16,424 bases of DNA, from the NCBI GenBank assembly GCA_002284615.2, contig MU069578.1, positions 31,501 through 47,924 on the forward strand, in the 5' to 3' direction. The stretch's first letter is position 1; each line of letters starts with the position of its first letter. The notes below the pieces were generated by a model. The model searched no databases, was not told where the DNA came from, and saw only the letters and a list, made by a program, of their open reading frames with translations. Positions 1 through 8,997 of the stretch are shown piece after piece. Both the position numbers and the translations under genes were made by a program. Source of the DNA: Dunaliella salina. Taxonomy: Eukaryota > Chlorophyta > Chlorophyceae > Chlamydomonadales > Dunaliellaceae.

Positions 1-40
<40 letters not shown>
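1..40. repeat. (AC)n microsatellite, truncated by window edge
   Basis: Uninterrupted AC dinucleotides run from the window edge and are followed by degenerate AC-like sequence to about 75. Read on the minus strand this is a (TG)n tract. It lies just inside the intron that starts at the predicted donor at 75, so it is best described as intronic sequence of the unnamed minus-strand gene. Its true length is unknown. Confidence 0.97.
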
Positions 41-41
<1 letters not shown>

Positions 42-75
42 CATGCACACATGCTACACAAGTACACAAACACAC

Positions 76-559
76 CTGGCAGCACCTGGGAGGCGGACAC
101 CAGGCCGTGCAGCAGGACGCACCAGGCAGAAGGGTCCGCTGCCTCAAGCACAGGGGCATGCTGCGCATAGCCGGCCAGAGCATTCAAGAGCTGCTGCACA
201 GCAGCAATGGAAGAGCCTGGGGGGCACACAAGCACAAGAAGAGGGATAAGGGGCTCATGGGGATGGAGGTGCAACCCAGCATATCTTTCAGCGGTCACTC
301 TGATCGTCACATTGATGTCCTTAGCAGTGGGCATGACGATCCTTGCACATTCATGAACGTCACAGATAGCAACAAAGTGATGGGCAAGGCAGCAGAAGTT
401 GTGGACGAGGGGTGCCAGGACAGACAGGTGTGCCGTGCTGACAGTGACAAGTGGCAGTATAAACTGAGGTCCGAGCAGCATTTGCTCCAATAGAGGGAAG
501 GGGATGGCATGGAAGATTATAGCACAGCGTGGCAGGAACATCATCATCCCAGGAGCAGC
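76..559 (-). CDS. Internal exon of an unidentified protein gene (minus strand)
   Basis: The minus frame is open for about 160 codons and continues with no stop into the TG tract at the window edge. The translation is convincing protein: a hydrophobic, Leu/Val-rich helical stretch (LLGPQFILPLVTVSTAHLSV), then ARIVMPTAKDINVTIRV, then LLVLVCPPGSSIAAVQQLL and SAWCVLLHGLVSASQVLP. A good donor (CCAG|GTGTGT, G at 75) would end the exon at 76. An acceptor (CATCAG|GCTGCT) would open it at 559; a stop lies in frame shortly upstream of that. I do not recognise the family. The helical, HEAT/ARM-like texture is only an impression. Three consecutive ATG codons at 547-539 could serve as a start if the upstream exon is not used. 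Boundaries are inferred from consensus, not from transcripts. Confidence 0.6.
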
Positions 560-641
560 CTGATGCTTGTGCTTATCTTCGGAGCATCATCGATGATATA
601 TGATATCATGTTCAGGATAACAGCAAGGGGTTGCAGCGCAC

Positions 642-820
642 ACCTGCACTGCCAGCACCTGGGGCCTTGCGCGCCCCCTTGCTTGCTTTTGCCAGCTTGG
701 ATGTTGTGGTGGCCAGCCTCGTGATCTCGCGCACAGACAGTGTCCAGGCATGCCTTTCCCTATCGGCAGTTAATGTATCTGTGGCCATTTCCACTGTCTC
801 GCGCCATCGCAAGCCCCCCT
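642..820 (-). CDS. Probable upstream exon of the same unidentified gene
   Basis: The minus frame reads RWRETVEMATDTLTADRER, then SVREITRLATTTSKLAKASK, then an Ala/Gly/Pro-rich end. This is charged, helix-like protein text with no stop. A donor at 641 (GTGCGC) or 643 (GTGTGC) ends it. The donor at 641 joins in phase to the exon opening at 559 and removes an 82-nt intron, which contains a CTGAAC branch-like motif. The upstream boundary is uncertain: AG acceptors occur before 820, 799 and 844. Further exons at 880-1139 are possible but I could not distinguish them from chance open frame. Confidence 0.45.
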
Positions 821-1796
821 CTGCCACACCAGCATTGCCGTTCCAACCCTGCTTGTGTGCTCTTTGGACATAGTGTGTTGTGGAGGGAGAGGGGGGAGCT
901 GCCAGAGCGTGCAAGCGCTCAATGCTTGCTCTTGATGATGCACCCTGTTTGGCACGGCTAGCACCCCTGCACACAACTCTTTCAGTGCCCCACAGTAATT
1001 TAGGCCCCTTCGCAAGCCTCAACATGTTTGACTTGGTGCATGAGTCCACTGAGCTGCAGTGGAAGGTGGTACTTGCATTAGGGCAGAAACTTGGGACACG
1101 CTGGAAAAGAGGGCTGTCCAGACAGCATGGGGCCATCAAGGTGGCCCGAAATAGGGTCCCGCAGAGCTATCCTGCAGAGCTCGTTTGCTGCTGATTCCTG
1201 GAGATTGAAAAACCTCCCCACAGGAAAAAAGAGGAATAATTTGGCCCTGCACTCTTATGCTGAGGGTGACGCGGCTAATTGAGTCAAATGTTGTATGAAG
1301 TTCAAAATCATTTCCAAATGCACTCGCACGACTAGTTTTGGTGAACCAAATTCACCAGTCGACTACTTGATAAATTTTTAAAGGGAATCTGAGACACCAG
1401 GTCTGATCCAGAGGCTGAAACAGGAAGTGCATGGAAGTCCAGCAGACACCAGGTGCTTGTTCTCTGCATTTATGCACCTGAGACGGCTTGGTGCTGGCCA
1501 GGGCGTTTGAAAGGCCTTCTACGTACTGCCTTGCCATTCTGCCTTAAGTCAGCGTACACACTAGTTGCATCGCAATTTGCATGAACACCCATTTGTCAAG
1601 GTATCAAGCTCGAGCCAAATGTCCCAGCAAAATGCCTTTTTTTATATGTGAGGAGTCTGCAAAGATACCCTCAGCATACTGATTGAAATCAAGCGCAGCC
1701 GTCCTTGTCTCTGTCCACATGATCAGGGTTGTCACCTTAAACTCTTCTGACTGAGACCATGGAACCTCCTGGTACATCTTTTCTCCCAGTGAAACT
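821..1796. other. Divergent intergenic/upstream region
   Basis: This segment separates the minus-strand gene on the left from the plus-strand F-box gene. I see no convincing exon on the plus strand. On the minus strand 880-1139 is open but not clearly protein-like, and a short frame at 1604-1777 (beginning MYQEVPWSQSEEFK, followed by AAG|GTGACA) might be an exon or chance. A small hairpin (TGGTGAA...TTCACCA) lies at about 1340-1360. A T-run with TATATG at about 1637-1647 is the only AT-rich promoter-like patch, about 150 bp before the F-box ATG. Confidence 0.4.
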
Positions 1797-3924
1797 ATGG
1801 CTGCTGCAGAGAGCGAAACAGCAGCACCACTCCAGCTCCTGCACCTCCCAGATGATCTGCTCAGTTTGGTGTTCAAGCGGCTGGATGGAGACAGCAGGCG
1901 CGCCCTTATGCACACATGCAAGGCCCCGCATGACTCAGATGCATGTTGGCAACAGGTGCGCGCCATGCTCGGCACACCAGATTGCCATTCTGGCCCTCAT
2001 GCATCCATCCTGCTTGCTGCAACTGCAATACAAAGCGAATTGAGGCAAGTGCACCAGGTGCATGACCTGTGGCAAGGCCTCGGAGGGTCGGGTTTCTCAG
2101 ATGATGTGCAAGGTTATTGTGGAAGGTTGCTTTCATTCTCACGTCCCTGGAAACCCATTTATGTTCCTGTGCAGTTGAAGACTGTCTCCCTCTGGCTGGG
2201 CTTTGATGACCCACCCTTGAACCAGCAGCTTGCAACGGTGCCTAAAAAAGCGACAGTCACCGCTATTGCAGTCTTTTTTTCCCTCCACCTCGACACAGAC
2301 ACCAGCGAGCTATCACAGCTTCCTGATGCCTTCTCTCAGCATGCTTCCAAGCTTCCCCGTGTGACAGCTCTTGACTTACAGGCATGGTCTCTGGATGGCT
2401 TTCATCACACATTGCAATGCCATGATAGCTTGATGGTTTGTGCGCTAACTAGGGCACAGATGCCTGTCAAGTGTAAAGGCTCTCAAGCAGCTGCAAGAAT
2501 GTCCACAATGTGCATGGATTGTTACAGAGCAGGGTGACGAATGCCAATCTGTGACAAAAGCCTTTCCCCCCTGCATCCACATGCAGTTTGAAAAAGACCA
2601 TGTTCATTTCATTAAGGAGCATGCGGTGCCAGCACTCGTGCGATGTATCAAGATGCTTCCTGCTCTTGAGGAGCTACGGGTCAAAAGCCATGTGGCATGC
2701 ACACAATTGTTCGAACAGCTGTCTTCGATTCCTCTCCAAACTTTGTCATGTCCGACGGGGAGCTTCAGCCTTGCCATAGACTCAATTAGCAACATGCACA
2801 GCCTGACTGCACTCTCCCTCAACTCTATTTCCACAGCAGACATCTCCCCTTTGTCATCCTTGAAACTGCTAACATCTTTGACATGCACAGACTATGGAGG
2901 GTCTCAGATTCCTGGGCTTGAGAATGTCTTGGCCAACTGCAAGCTTTTGCAACAACTGCATATTCCTGCACCAGTGCAAAGTTGGCCTGCTTGCGCAAGC
3001 TTGTTACAGCACTTGGTCATTGATGATTGTGAGGACCTTTCTGGGCTTCACTTTGCACACCGCCTGAAGACTTTGCACATTGAACGCCTCTGCCTGAATG
3101 AAGATGATTTCTCTGTGCGAGAAGTAGACGCTGCCTCGCAGATTCAGCACTTGGCGCCGTACAATTTCAGTATTTCAGCCATTCGTGTGCAAGGCACATT
3201 CAGGCCAGCTAATTGCATAATGAAAGATATCGCCAGGTTGAGATATTTACCCAGTTTCCCGGTGTTGGAGATGAGCAAGGTGAGGCTTGTGCCTGGCCAG
3301 ATGCTTCAACTTCATGCATTGCCAAGTCTGGTCAAGTTAAGGTTGGATGATGTATTGCTTGCTTCCACAAGCCTCCGTGAGGCTGCTATTGCAGGGAAGG
3401 GCACGCCTCTGCTGCGTGTCGACTGCGATGCAAACTCGTTACTTGCATCCCTGAGTCAAGGCTATCCTACAAGGTTTGTGTTCAAGATGCTCACAGAGCC
3501 TCTCACCTGCCACAACACACTCAAGCTGTGTGTCCGCACCTACAATTTAGAAGCCAACGAGCATCAAAGCTACCACACATTTATTGCTGGATGGATGGAG
3601 GCTGAGATAGACACAGATGTCAGAAAGCGTGTGCACTTTGAAGAAGTCACTGGGTGTCCGTGCTTGGAGGAGGTCACTGAATCAAGTTCAATCGAGTCCA
3701 TGGACAGCGGAAATGATGAAGAGAGTGAGGTGGAAGGCAGTGATGAAGTTAGCAAGAGTGATTTGGAGAATTTGATCCAAACTGAACTACTGTTCGCGCC
3801 TGAATGGTGGATCAATTTATGTGACGATCGATATGTTAGGGGTTTTGGTGTATTCTATTTAGTTGTGTTTATAAGTTCTTTTTCTTTCCTTTCCTGTAAG
3901 ATTCAAGATTTACAGAAGGTATAG
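1797..3924 (+). CDS. F-box/leucine-rich-repeat protein (frame change near 2445-2475)
   Basis: The N-terminus carries an F-box at residues about 12-50 (LQLLHLPDDLLSLVFKRLDG), the SKP1-binding motif of SCF ubiquitin ligase substrate receptors. The C-terminal two thirds, in a second frame, is a chain of leucine-rich repeats (LPALEELRV, SLTALSLNSIS, LLQQLHIPAP, LLQHLVIDD, RLKTLHIERLCL) that would select the substrate. It ends in an acidic Ser/Glu-rich tail (SGNDEESEVEGSDEV). The first frame stops at 2535-2537. The second is open from about 2449 and reads VKALKQLQECPQCAW, clearly LRR-like, so the two parts belong together. Either a short intron (for example C|GTGTGA at 2359 to CTAACTAG| at 2452, which is phase-compatible) or a 1-nt indel joins them; I cannot tell which. 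ATG 1797 gives the full F-box; the frame stays open a little upstream. The last ~25 residues (hydrophobic, from FGVFYLVV) may be read-through of an intron ending in the pyrimidine run before 3900. The substrate cannot be guessed. Confidence 0.75.
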
Positions 3925-4011
3925 AAAATGGATCGGCAGCCACAAAGGCGGGCTGACAGGCCTGGTGCTGCTATCTTCCAGCATTGAAGGTGTGGCACAC
4001 TAAGGCCAAAG

Positions 4012-4016
4012 TGTAA
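4012..4016 (+). terminator. TGTAA polyadenylation signal candidate
   Basis: TGTAA is the usual poly(A) signal of chlorophycean algae. This copy lies about 90 nt after the F-box gene stop codon. Another TGTAA at 3895-3899 precedes the stop and could serve if the terminal codons are not used. Confidence 0.4.
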
Positions 4017-4310
4017 ACAGTAATCTGTGAAAAACCAGAACAAAGGAGGGATGACTTGAAAAAGGAAACCATTTGTGCGACACTGAAGGTTGAAGCAACA
4101 CAAAGAGTCTAAAGGTCAAGGAGAAACGTGCACCGCTCTGACTAAAGCTCTCAAAAAGGTCTTGGGAGCCACCTAACAGCAAGCACACAAGAGAATTATT
4201 TTTGATCAAAACACATGCTGGTACCCTGCAGTCTGTACACAGCGAAAAGGTTCCTTGATGCACGCTTAAACAGCGGATAAAGGCTCGTCCTTGGAACACC
4301 CAGAGCTCAC

Positions 4311-4434
4311 CGTACACATCCTGGCGCCTTCGCTCTATCCGTTGCCTGAAAGTGTTTGGTGTTTTGCGGTTGATTTGCGGAAGAGGCACAGGAGTGTGTG
4401 GCCAACTGAGGATCAAGCTGAACAAGGTGCTCAT
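4311..4434 (-). other. Possible isolated minus-strand exon or retroelement scrap
   Basis: The minus frame reads LPQINRKTPNTFRQRIERRR then QDVYG, followed by an excellent donor (G|GTGAGC, G at 4310). No partner exon is visible. The basic text could also come from a retroelement ORF. Reported only because both codons and donor look good. Confidence 0.2.
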
Positions 4435-4524
4435 CTGAACAAGTTGGTATTGGCTATTTATTGGTATTATTATTTTGGATCAGGTATTATTATTTATTGG
4501 TATTGTTATTCTGGACTTGGGTAT

Positions 4525-4878
4525 GTGCAGAGAAATGTTGCTTGCTTCAGACTGCATGCTCACAACCTCAAAGTTGAAACTTTGCATTGGCAAGGATATG
4601 TACCTCATTGTGATCTGTGAATCTGGACAATTGCAAGACGAGGGACATGTCATCTTTCTTTGCCCTTGCCCTTCCTTGTGTTGCTTTCGACACAAGTATG
4701 CTCATCTGTTTGATACATTCTTTGACCATAGACAAGTGTTGGGAAACACTGGTCATTTCTTTTTCTCTCATGCTCAATCTCAGGATGTTTTCTGTTTCTT
4801 TCAGCAACAAGAAACTCAGACTTATCAACTCATCTCTGAGCTCATGGATTTTTTGCAACACACCGGGAGGCAATAAAA
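4525..4878 (+). pseudogene. Non-LTR retrotransposon reverse-transcriptase C-terminal tail (zinc knuckle), frameshifted
   Basis: The first frame reads ACFRLHAHNLKVETLHWQG then YVPHCDL before a stop at 4618-4620. The neighbouring frame continues CESGQLQDEGHVIFLCPCPS and then HKYAHLFDTFFD to a stop at about 4876. Read across one small indel near 4615, this gives Cys-x2-Cys ... His-x4-Cys, preceded by an (F)RLxxHxLxVETxxW block. That is the arrangement seen after the RT domain in many LINE-type ORFs (zf-RVT-like). It is followed by an A-rich run at 4876-4884. Upstream RT motifs are absent, so this is a 5'-truncated, decayed copy. A short AT-rich imperfect repeat (TATTGGTATTATTATT) at 4447-4512 precedes it. 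Confidence 0.55.
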
Positions 4879-4904
4879 AAAAGTAGTGTTAACCATGTCA
4901 AAAA

Positions 4905-5105
4905 CTGGCGGAACCCCCCTGACCCACCCACCCACCCACCCCAAAACCCCCCATGCAATAACCATACCCGGACAAAAAGGGTATCAATCTGCTCCTTTTT
5001 GAAATTGCTTTCCATCTGCATACTCACCATACTTTAAAAGTGCCAGGCACCCACAACTGGCTTGCAAGTCCACTAACTGCCCTCCTGACTTCACCATGCA
5101 TAATC
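4905..5105 (-). repeat. Dispersed repeat family B, copy 1
   Basis: The reverse complement matches plus-strand 15722-15965 along its length. The best block is CTTGCAAGCCAGTTGTGGGT plus GCCTGG, identical in both copies. Next come GTGAGYATGCAGATGG...GAGCAGAYTGRTACCCTT and a G-rich GGGTTTTGGGG...GGGTGG...TCAGGGG end. Both copies read VSMQM...EQxxTL in one frame, so the unit is probably a fragment of a retroelement coding region. The C-rich plus-strand run at about 4916-4951 (CCCACCCACCCACCCACCCC) is part of this repeat. Confidence 0.7.
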
Positions 5106-5699
5106 ACATCATAAATTGTCACTATCCTGGAAGTTTGAACTGGTTTGCCACACGTTCTCCTCTACAACCCCTGCCGCCCACAACCTTGCGCGCATGGCAC
5201 TGACTCCCAGCCATGCACACAGATCCCCCCTTTTACTCGACTTACACAAAGAGGGTGCCTGTAGGCAATTCTTGTGCTCGGAAATCCAATGGTGTCTTCA
5301 GAATTCTGTGGAAGTGGCCCAGAAACAATCTGGAGGCGGTGTCCCAGATTTTGGAGAGGCCCATTTTCACCGCCGGACACCCTCCCCCCCTCTCCTTGGA
5401 TCGGACCCATACATATACCAATCGGTAGCTCTTGATCTCAGGATTCTAAATATATAATTATTGATAGGACACATGGGTTCCAAAAGTTATGCTTCTTGCA
5501 GCCTCCTGGACATACTAAGCCAAACTACCTAGCTAAAGGTCATGTCCCCGATGTAATATAATGTAATGTAATAAAAGTTTTAATGCCCATCAAACTGTTA
5601 AAAACGTACAAGCAAGCCATGAGTCAAGACAAGCAGTTGTACCCGAGTAGTGATGGCAAGATCTAATCCTTTCATCCAGAGTAGTAACCTGCTGTCAGG
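5106..5699. other. No recognisable gene
   Basis: A plus frame is open at 5116-5457 but its translation (Ser/His/Pro-rich, no repeated blocks) matches no family I know. Positions 5440-5580 are AT-rich (TATAATGTAATGTAATAAAAG at about 5558-5577). Probably intergenic or degenerate repeat. Confidence 0.4.
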
Positions 5700-5731
5700 G
5701 TGGGAAGTCGATCATAGAGACCATGCACGGA

Positions 5732-5802
5732 GGGAATGAACCCAGAGCACTCGGTTTGCGGATTACATGCTATCATACTCTTGATGCGCAATTCAAGAGC
5801 TA
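5732..5802 (-). repeat. tRNA-like (SINE-head-like) segment with A and B boxes
   Basis: On the minus strand TAGCTCTTGAATTG (complement of 5789-5802) resembles a pol III A box. GGTTCATTCCC (complement of 5732-5742) matches the B-box consensus GGTTCRANYCC at all but one position, with spacing expected of a tRNA. The middle includes TGTAATCCGC where an anticodon arm would be, but I could not pair proper acceptor or T stems. It is therefore better described as a tRNA-derived SINE relic or a degenerate tRNA than as a working tRNA gene. Confidence 0.3.
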
Positions 5803-5945
5803 ACAAGCCATAGCTGGCTTCCAAAGCGCGTCAATAGCTCTTTTCACCTTCCCTGAGAAAAAAAGGTTCAGTGGCCTCTCCTTATTCACAAACTTTTGAC
5901 ACCGACAACACCAGTGCATTTCCAATGATTAAATTACATTACTTT

Positions 5946-6074
5946 GCAAGACACGTGCAGCCAGCCTCGAATCTCTTTAAAAAAGAAAAAGAAAAATTAC
6001 GTAGGCAGAGGAAGCAAGACACGTGCAGCCAGCCTCAATTTCCTTAGAAAAGAAAAAAAATTACGTAGGCAGAG
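5946..6074. repeat. 68-bp tandem duplication inside a retroelement 3' region
   Basis: GCAAGACACGTGCAGCCAGC starts at 5946 and again at 6014. Each copy runs through an A/G-rich stretch to TTACGTAGGCAGAG. The second copy passes directly into the 3' region shared with the element at 9409-9580, so the duplication sits at the 3' end of the minus-strand retroelement copy. Confidence 0.85.
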
Positions 6075-6172
6075 AAAATTTCCTACATCAATTAAGGAAA
6101 CACAATGGCTCATAAAGAGCCGTGAGTCTTCCTCACCAGAGGATCAGAGGGAACTTAATGTGGATTAGGTGG
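6075..6172 (-). mobile_element. 3' terminal region of retroelement family A, copy 1
   Basis: The reverse complement of 6172-6050 aligns with plus 9409-9556. Shared blocks are GATCCACATTAA / AATCCACATTAA, TGAGCCAATGTG / TGAGCCATTGTG, CCTTAATTGATGTAGG and TTCTCTGCCTACGTA, followed by a T-rich tail. In both copies the block begins with the same coding end, Asn-Pro-(Pro)-Asp/Asn-Pro-His-stop (stop at 6157-6155 here). This defines the 3' end of the element. Confidence 0.8.
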
Positions 6173-7385
6173 GTGATTGGCAGCTCTTGGGTGCAGGGAA
6201 ACTTTTTGTTTTCTATGGCACACCTGCTTGAAGCAAGTTTGTGTGCAAAGTGCAGGATAGACACTGAGCTATCGCGCAAGTTTGGTAGATCTTTGAGAGT
6301 CTATCCCTAGCTTTTTGAATTGATCAATGGTTTGGGCAGTATGCATTGTCCCATCCACGCCTCTGAGGATTGTATGCAGAGTGATCATAGCACCTTGGAG
6401 CTGTTTGCAAATCCACTATGTTTTTGTTGTGAGGCCTCCTCTCCTGGGCACCATGCCTTGTATCTCCAAAGTATTTGGATTTCTATCAGTTGGACGTGTC
6501 AATTTTGCGCATTCAATTCATGGGGTTGCCTGGCCAGAGTTGCAGTGTTTGTTGATGCTGCGCTGCCCCAAAGACCTGGTCTCGGTTATTTGTACTGAAA
6601 TAGGTATCGTAGGTATTTCCAAAATAAGAGGGCTCTCTCTTGGGACCATGCACCACTTCTGCAGGGCTGATTGTATGCGGGGAGGAGTATACACATGTTT
6701 GAATTGAAAACCTTTTTGCTCTGGGCCAAAAGATTTTTTTGTTGAGCCTTTTGGCGAGAGAGCAAACCCATAATTTCAGTTGCTGAATCCTGGACAGGGG
6801 GCTGAATGGTGGCATGGATACCTGCTCTTTTGGCTGCTTCGTAGGCTTCGAGCAGGGTCCTGAGCCTTCCCACAGTGAGCATGTCCATGCACTTGCCATT
6901 GGCATTGTAGACACAGGCGCATTCAGAGGTTGCTACCTCTGGCATTTGTGCTGGCATGGCAACATCATCAGATTTGTCTGGGTGAAGGCTTTCCTTCATG
7001 AGGTCAACGCTTCTTATCATGATATCGCATTGCCATGTTGGTATGATTATGATATCTGTATGGGGGCTGTTAGGTCGAAAGTCAAAGGTTACATTTCTGC
7101 GAATGGCGCAACCGGTAGTTGAGATCCATGGAGAGTCAGAAAGGCTCTGAGGATTGCCTTCAAAGCCTTGGTTGACAAGATTGTCCAGGTCCATATCAAT
7201 GGCCAAGGGGTCTTCTACAACCTCTGGTCGTTCCTCCACGTCAAAGGCTTGCACGTGAGCATCCAGGTCTGGGTGTATTTGTAACATTCCTTCAGCTCCC
7301 CTTTAGGATGCCACTCTACATAGATCATTTCACAGTCTTCAGAGGAGTTGATCCTTTCCGCTTTTTGGGAGTCTGATAGGGATGC

Positions 7386-7571
7386 GCAGGCAGGGCAGTC
7401 CTGGTGCTCACTTTGTTTGACCAGTGCCCGGGCATTTTAGGAGCATGCTTTGACATCTATGAGACAGCCCCAGTGGTACGTGCGGTAGCAGGTATCACAA
7501 GTGGGCATATCTTCATTGACATGGCTTTCAAAGGTGTATTCTTTGCTTAATGGGCTCCAGCAGAGCTGGCA
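7386..7571 (-). other. PHD/RING-like Cys4-His-Cys3 zinc finger interrupted by a TAA
   Basis: The ligand series on the minus strand is CQLC (7571-7560), TCDTC with Cys at 7499 and 7490, His of TYHWGC at 7475, Cys at 7466, then, 21 codons later in the same frame, CPAC (7397-7386). This is the C-x2-C, C-x2-C, H-x2-C, C-x2-C order of a PHD finger. The TAA at 7439-7437 lies between the sixth ligand and the last pair, without change of frame. PHD fingers usually read histone tails; here the finger belongs to a retroelement protein. Confidence 0.6.
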
Positions 7572-8319
7572 ACGCGGGTCTCCTTTAGTTCTTCTTGGTA
7601 CATGCTTTGAGGAGGCCACTTTCAGCCCATCATTTTGGAAAATGGGCAAGGCCCATTTTTCAATTATGACGGGGTGCCATTGTACTTTGTATTGTTTTTG
7701 CTCCTTTTCTTGAGAAGATTTCTTATATTTCCGGAGGTGTTGCTGGCCCAAGATATCTAGGATGATATGGTCAAAGCGGATGATGGGGACGGGGTCTGTT
7801 TGTGGGGTGTTGAAAAGGGTCGATTGGGTTGTATATTATATGTTTGTGTTTGCAGCTGCTCCGCATGGGGATTGTTTCTTTTGCGAGTGCGTCCGCCTTG
7901 GTATGAGTGCACCTCTACATGTGGTTGACTATTTGGAGTTGGGCTCTCATGGCTGCTGGGGGAAGCATTTTCTACTTCCATATCCTCAGCATCAAAGAAG
8001 GGGTTGCAATAAGTTCTGGGATCTGGAGGTCTGTGTGTGTTTGGGGCACGTCTCCCATTGCCTGGGTTAGAGGGGTGGGGGTGGGGGTGGAATCTAACTT
8101 CGAATGTTCATTCATGCAGAGTGGCTGTGCATGTTTCTTCCAGCTATTGACACTTCCAAACTTTGAGCTCAGTTCAAGCTTTTTTTCCACGTTCAGTCAA
8201 CGTATGTACACAAGTCTGGTGAGGCTTACTGTTAGTGCCAGTTCTACCTGTTGAGTCTTTCCTTAATGCACGCTGGCAAGCGCCAGCGAAGACTTTAAAT
8301 TTTACTTTTACACAAGTTT

Positions 8320-8514
8320 GAACACTGCTTTTTTTTAGACTGGTCTGGTTACAGGTGTTTCCTCTTTGTTTCTGCTCAGCTGCCCTTGTAGGCGGATAAA
8401 CTAAATCCGCTAGCAGCGGCGGAAACTTGCATACAACTGCTTTCATTTTTTGCCTGGACTGGTCTGGTTCCAGGCCTCTGTGTTTCTGCTCAGCTGCCCT
8501 TGCAGGCGGATAAA
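8320..8514. repeat. Two direct repeat units, period about 120 bp
   Basis: ACTGGTCTGGTTNCAGG starts at 8338 and at 8458. In both units it is followed by TTTCTGCTCAGCTGCCCTTG then NAGGCGGATAAA. The sequence between units contains a GCCGCTGCTAGCGGAT-like GC-rich patch. On the minus strand both units read YPPxRAAEQKxRG, so the duplication may be within the N-terminal region of retroelement copy 1. Confidence 0.8.
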
Positions 8515-8585
8515 ACGATAGAACCTTTCCCTGCTCTATAACCAGACTTAAATCTTGCAGCTCAAGGAATCCGAATAGAAATAAC

Positions 8586-8712
8586 AAAGTAACTCAGCAT
8601 ATCATCTAAATTGGTGTGGCTGGCATTAATTACAATGATTATACAATCAAACCTCTGATGATTCTGGGCCTTACCAAGCACAAAGCTGAATCAATAGCAA
8701 GACAGCCATCCA
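8586..8712 (+). pseudogene. Fragment of a family A-related retroelement C-terminus
   Basis: The plus frame reads VTQHII-stop-IGVAGINYNDYT, then IKPLMILGLTKHKAESIARQ. It aligns residue by residue with the C-terminal block of the element at 9208-9330 (LGVGGTIYTEHTLKQFKQLG LDHQRATKLAQQ, split here) and with the minus-strand copy (RGVDGTMHTAQTIDQFKKLG). It is divergent enough to be another subfamily. It carries a TAA at 8607-8609 and loses similarity after about 8712. Confidence 0.5.
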
Positions 8713-8990
8713 AAAATGGACGTCCATCATTAACACCAGACATGCTCTTCATTTTCAAGGGACTGCTGGGGGGGAGTTTTGCTGGGCGCGCGGCGGAGGA
8801 CAGCAGGAGGAGATCCCTGGCGCCCAGGAGCATGGCCAATGACAATTTATGAGACTTCTCAGATTTGCACGCGGCCTATGCCTTGCATAGGCTTTTCTGT
8901 TCTTTGCTATTTTTTCACTATCACCACCATCGTTAAAATCAACTTCAAGTTGTGCTTCTGATCTAACAGTGTTTCTCCTACCCATTCCCA
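8713..8990. other. No recognisable gene
   Basis: A GC-rich patch (GGGCGCGCGGCGGAGG, about 8784-8799) is embedded in otherwise ordinary sequence between two retroelement fragments. No convincing coding text on either strand. Confidence 0.4.
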
Positions 8991-8997
8991 TCACGAT

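Larger units (their letters stand above)
6155..8587 (-). pseudogene. Decayed, internally deleted retrotransposon (family A, copy 1) with a PHD-like finger
   Basis: Several minus-strand frames follow one another in the order of a single protein. From the 5' end: 8587-8174 (CQRALRKD...HQT block); 8190-7972 (KFGSVNSWKKHAQPL, shifted at an A7 run near 8180); 7981-7757 (Ser/Pro/Thr-rich low complexity); 7780-7437 (RFDHIILDILGQQHLRKYKK, then YKVQWHPVIIEKWALPIF); then 7436-7215 after an in-frame TAA; 7287-6586 (acidic linker, then CVYNANGKCMDMLTVGRL, RTLLEAYEAAKRAGIH, TEIMGLLSRQK); about 6620-6516 (NRDQVFGAAQHQ); and about 6490-6155 (GAMITLHTILRGVDGTMHT, TIDQFKKLGIDSQRSTKLAR, ending NPH-stop). At least four frameshifts and two stops show it is dead. 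No endonuclease or reverse-transcriptase domain fits between about 6516 and 6490, so the core is deleted. Family name unknown; it resembles multi-domain algal non-LTR elements of the Dualen/RandI kind. Confidence 0.7.

Noticed and set aside
107..493. 128-codon plus-strand frame
   Set aside because: It is antisense to the much more protein-like minus exon at 76-559.
1340..1362. Small hairpin TGGTGAA...TTCACCA as a regulatory element
   Set aside because: Seven base pairs with a 5-nt loop is expected by chance in 16 kb.
1604..1777. Minus frame beginning MYQEVPWSQSEEFK as a divergent gene start
   Set aside because: Its ATG would lie about 20 bp from the F-box ATG on the other strand and no second exon was found; kept only as a remark.
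6320..7122. Plus-strand frames over the PHD-type element
   Set aside because: They are shadows of the minus-strand retroelement coding text.
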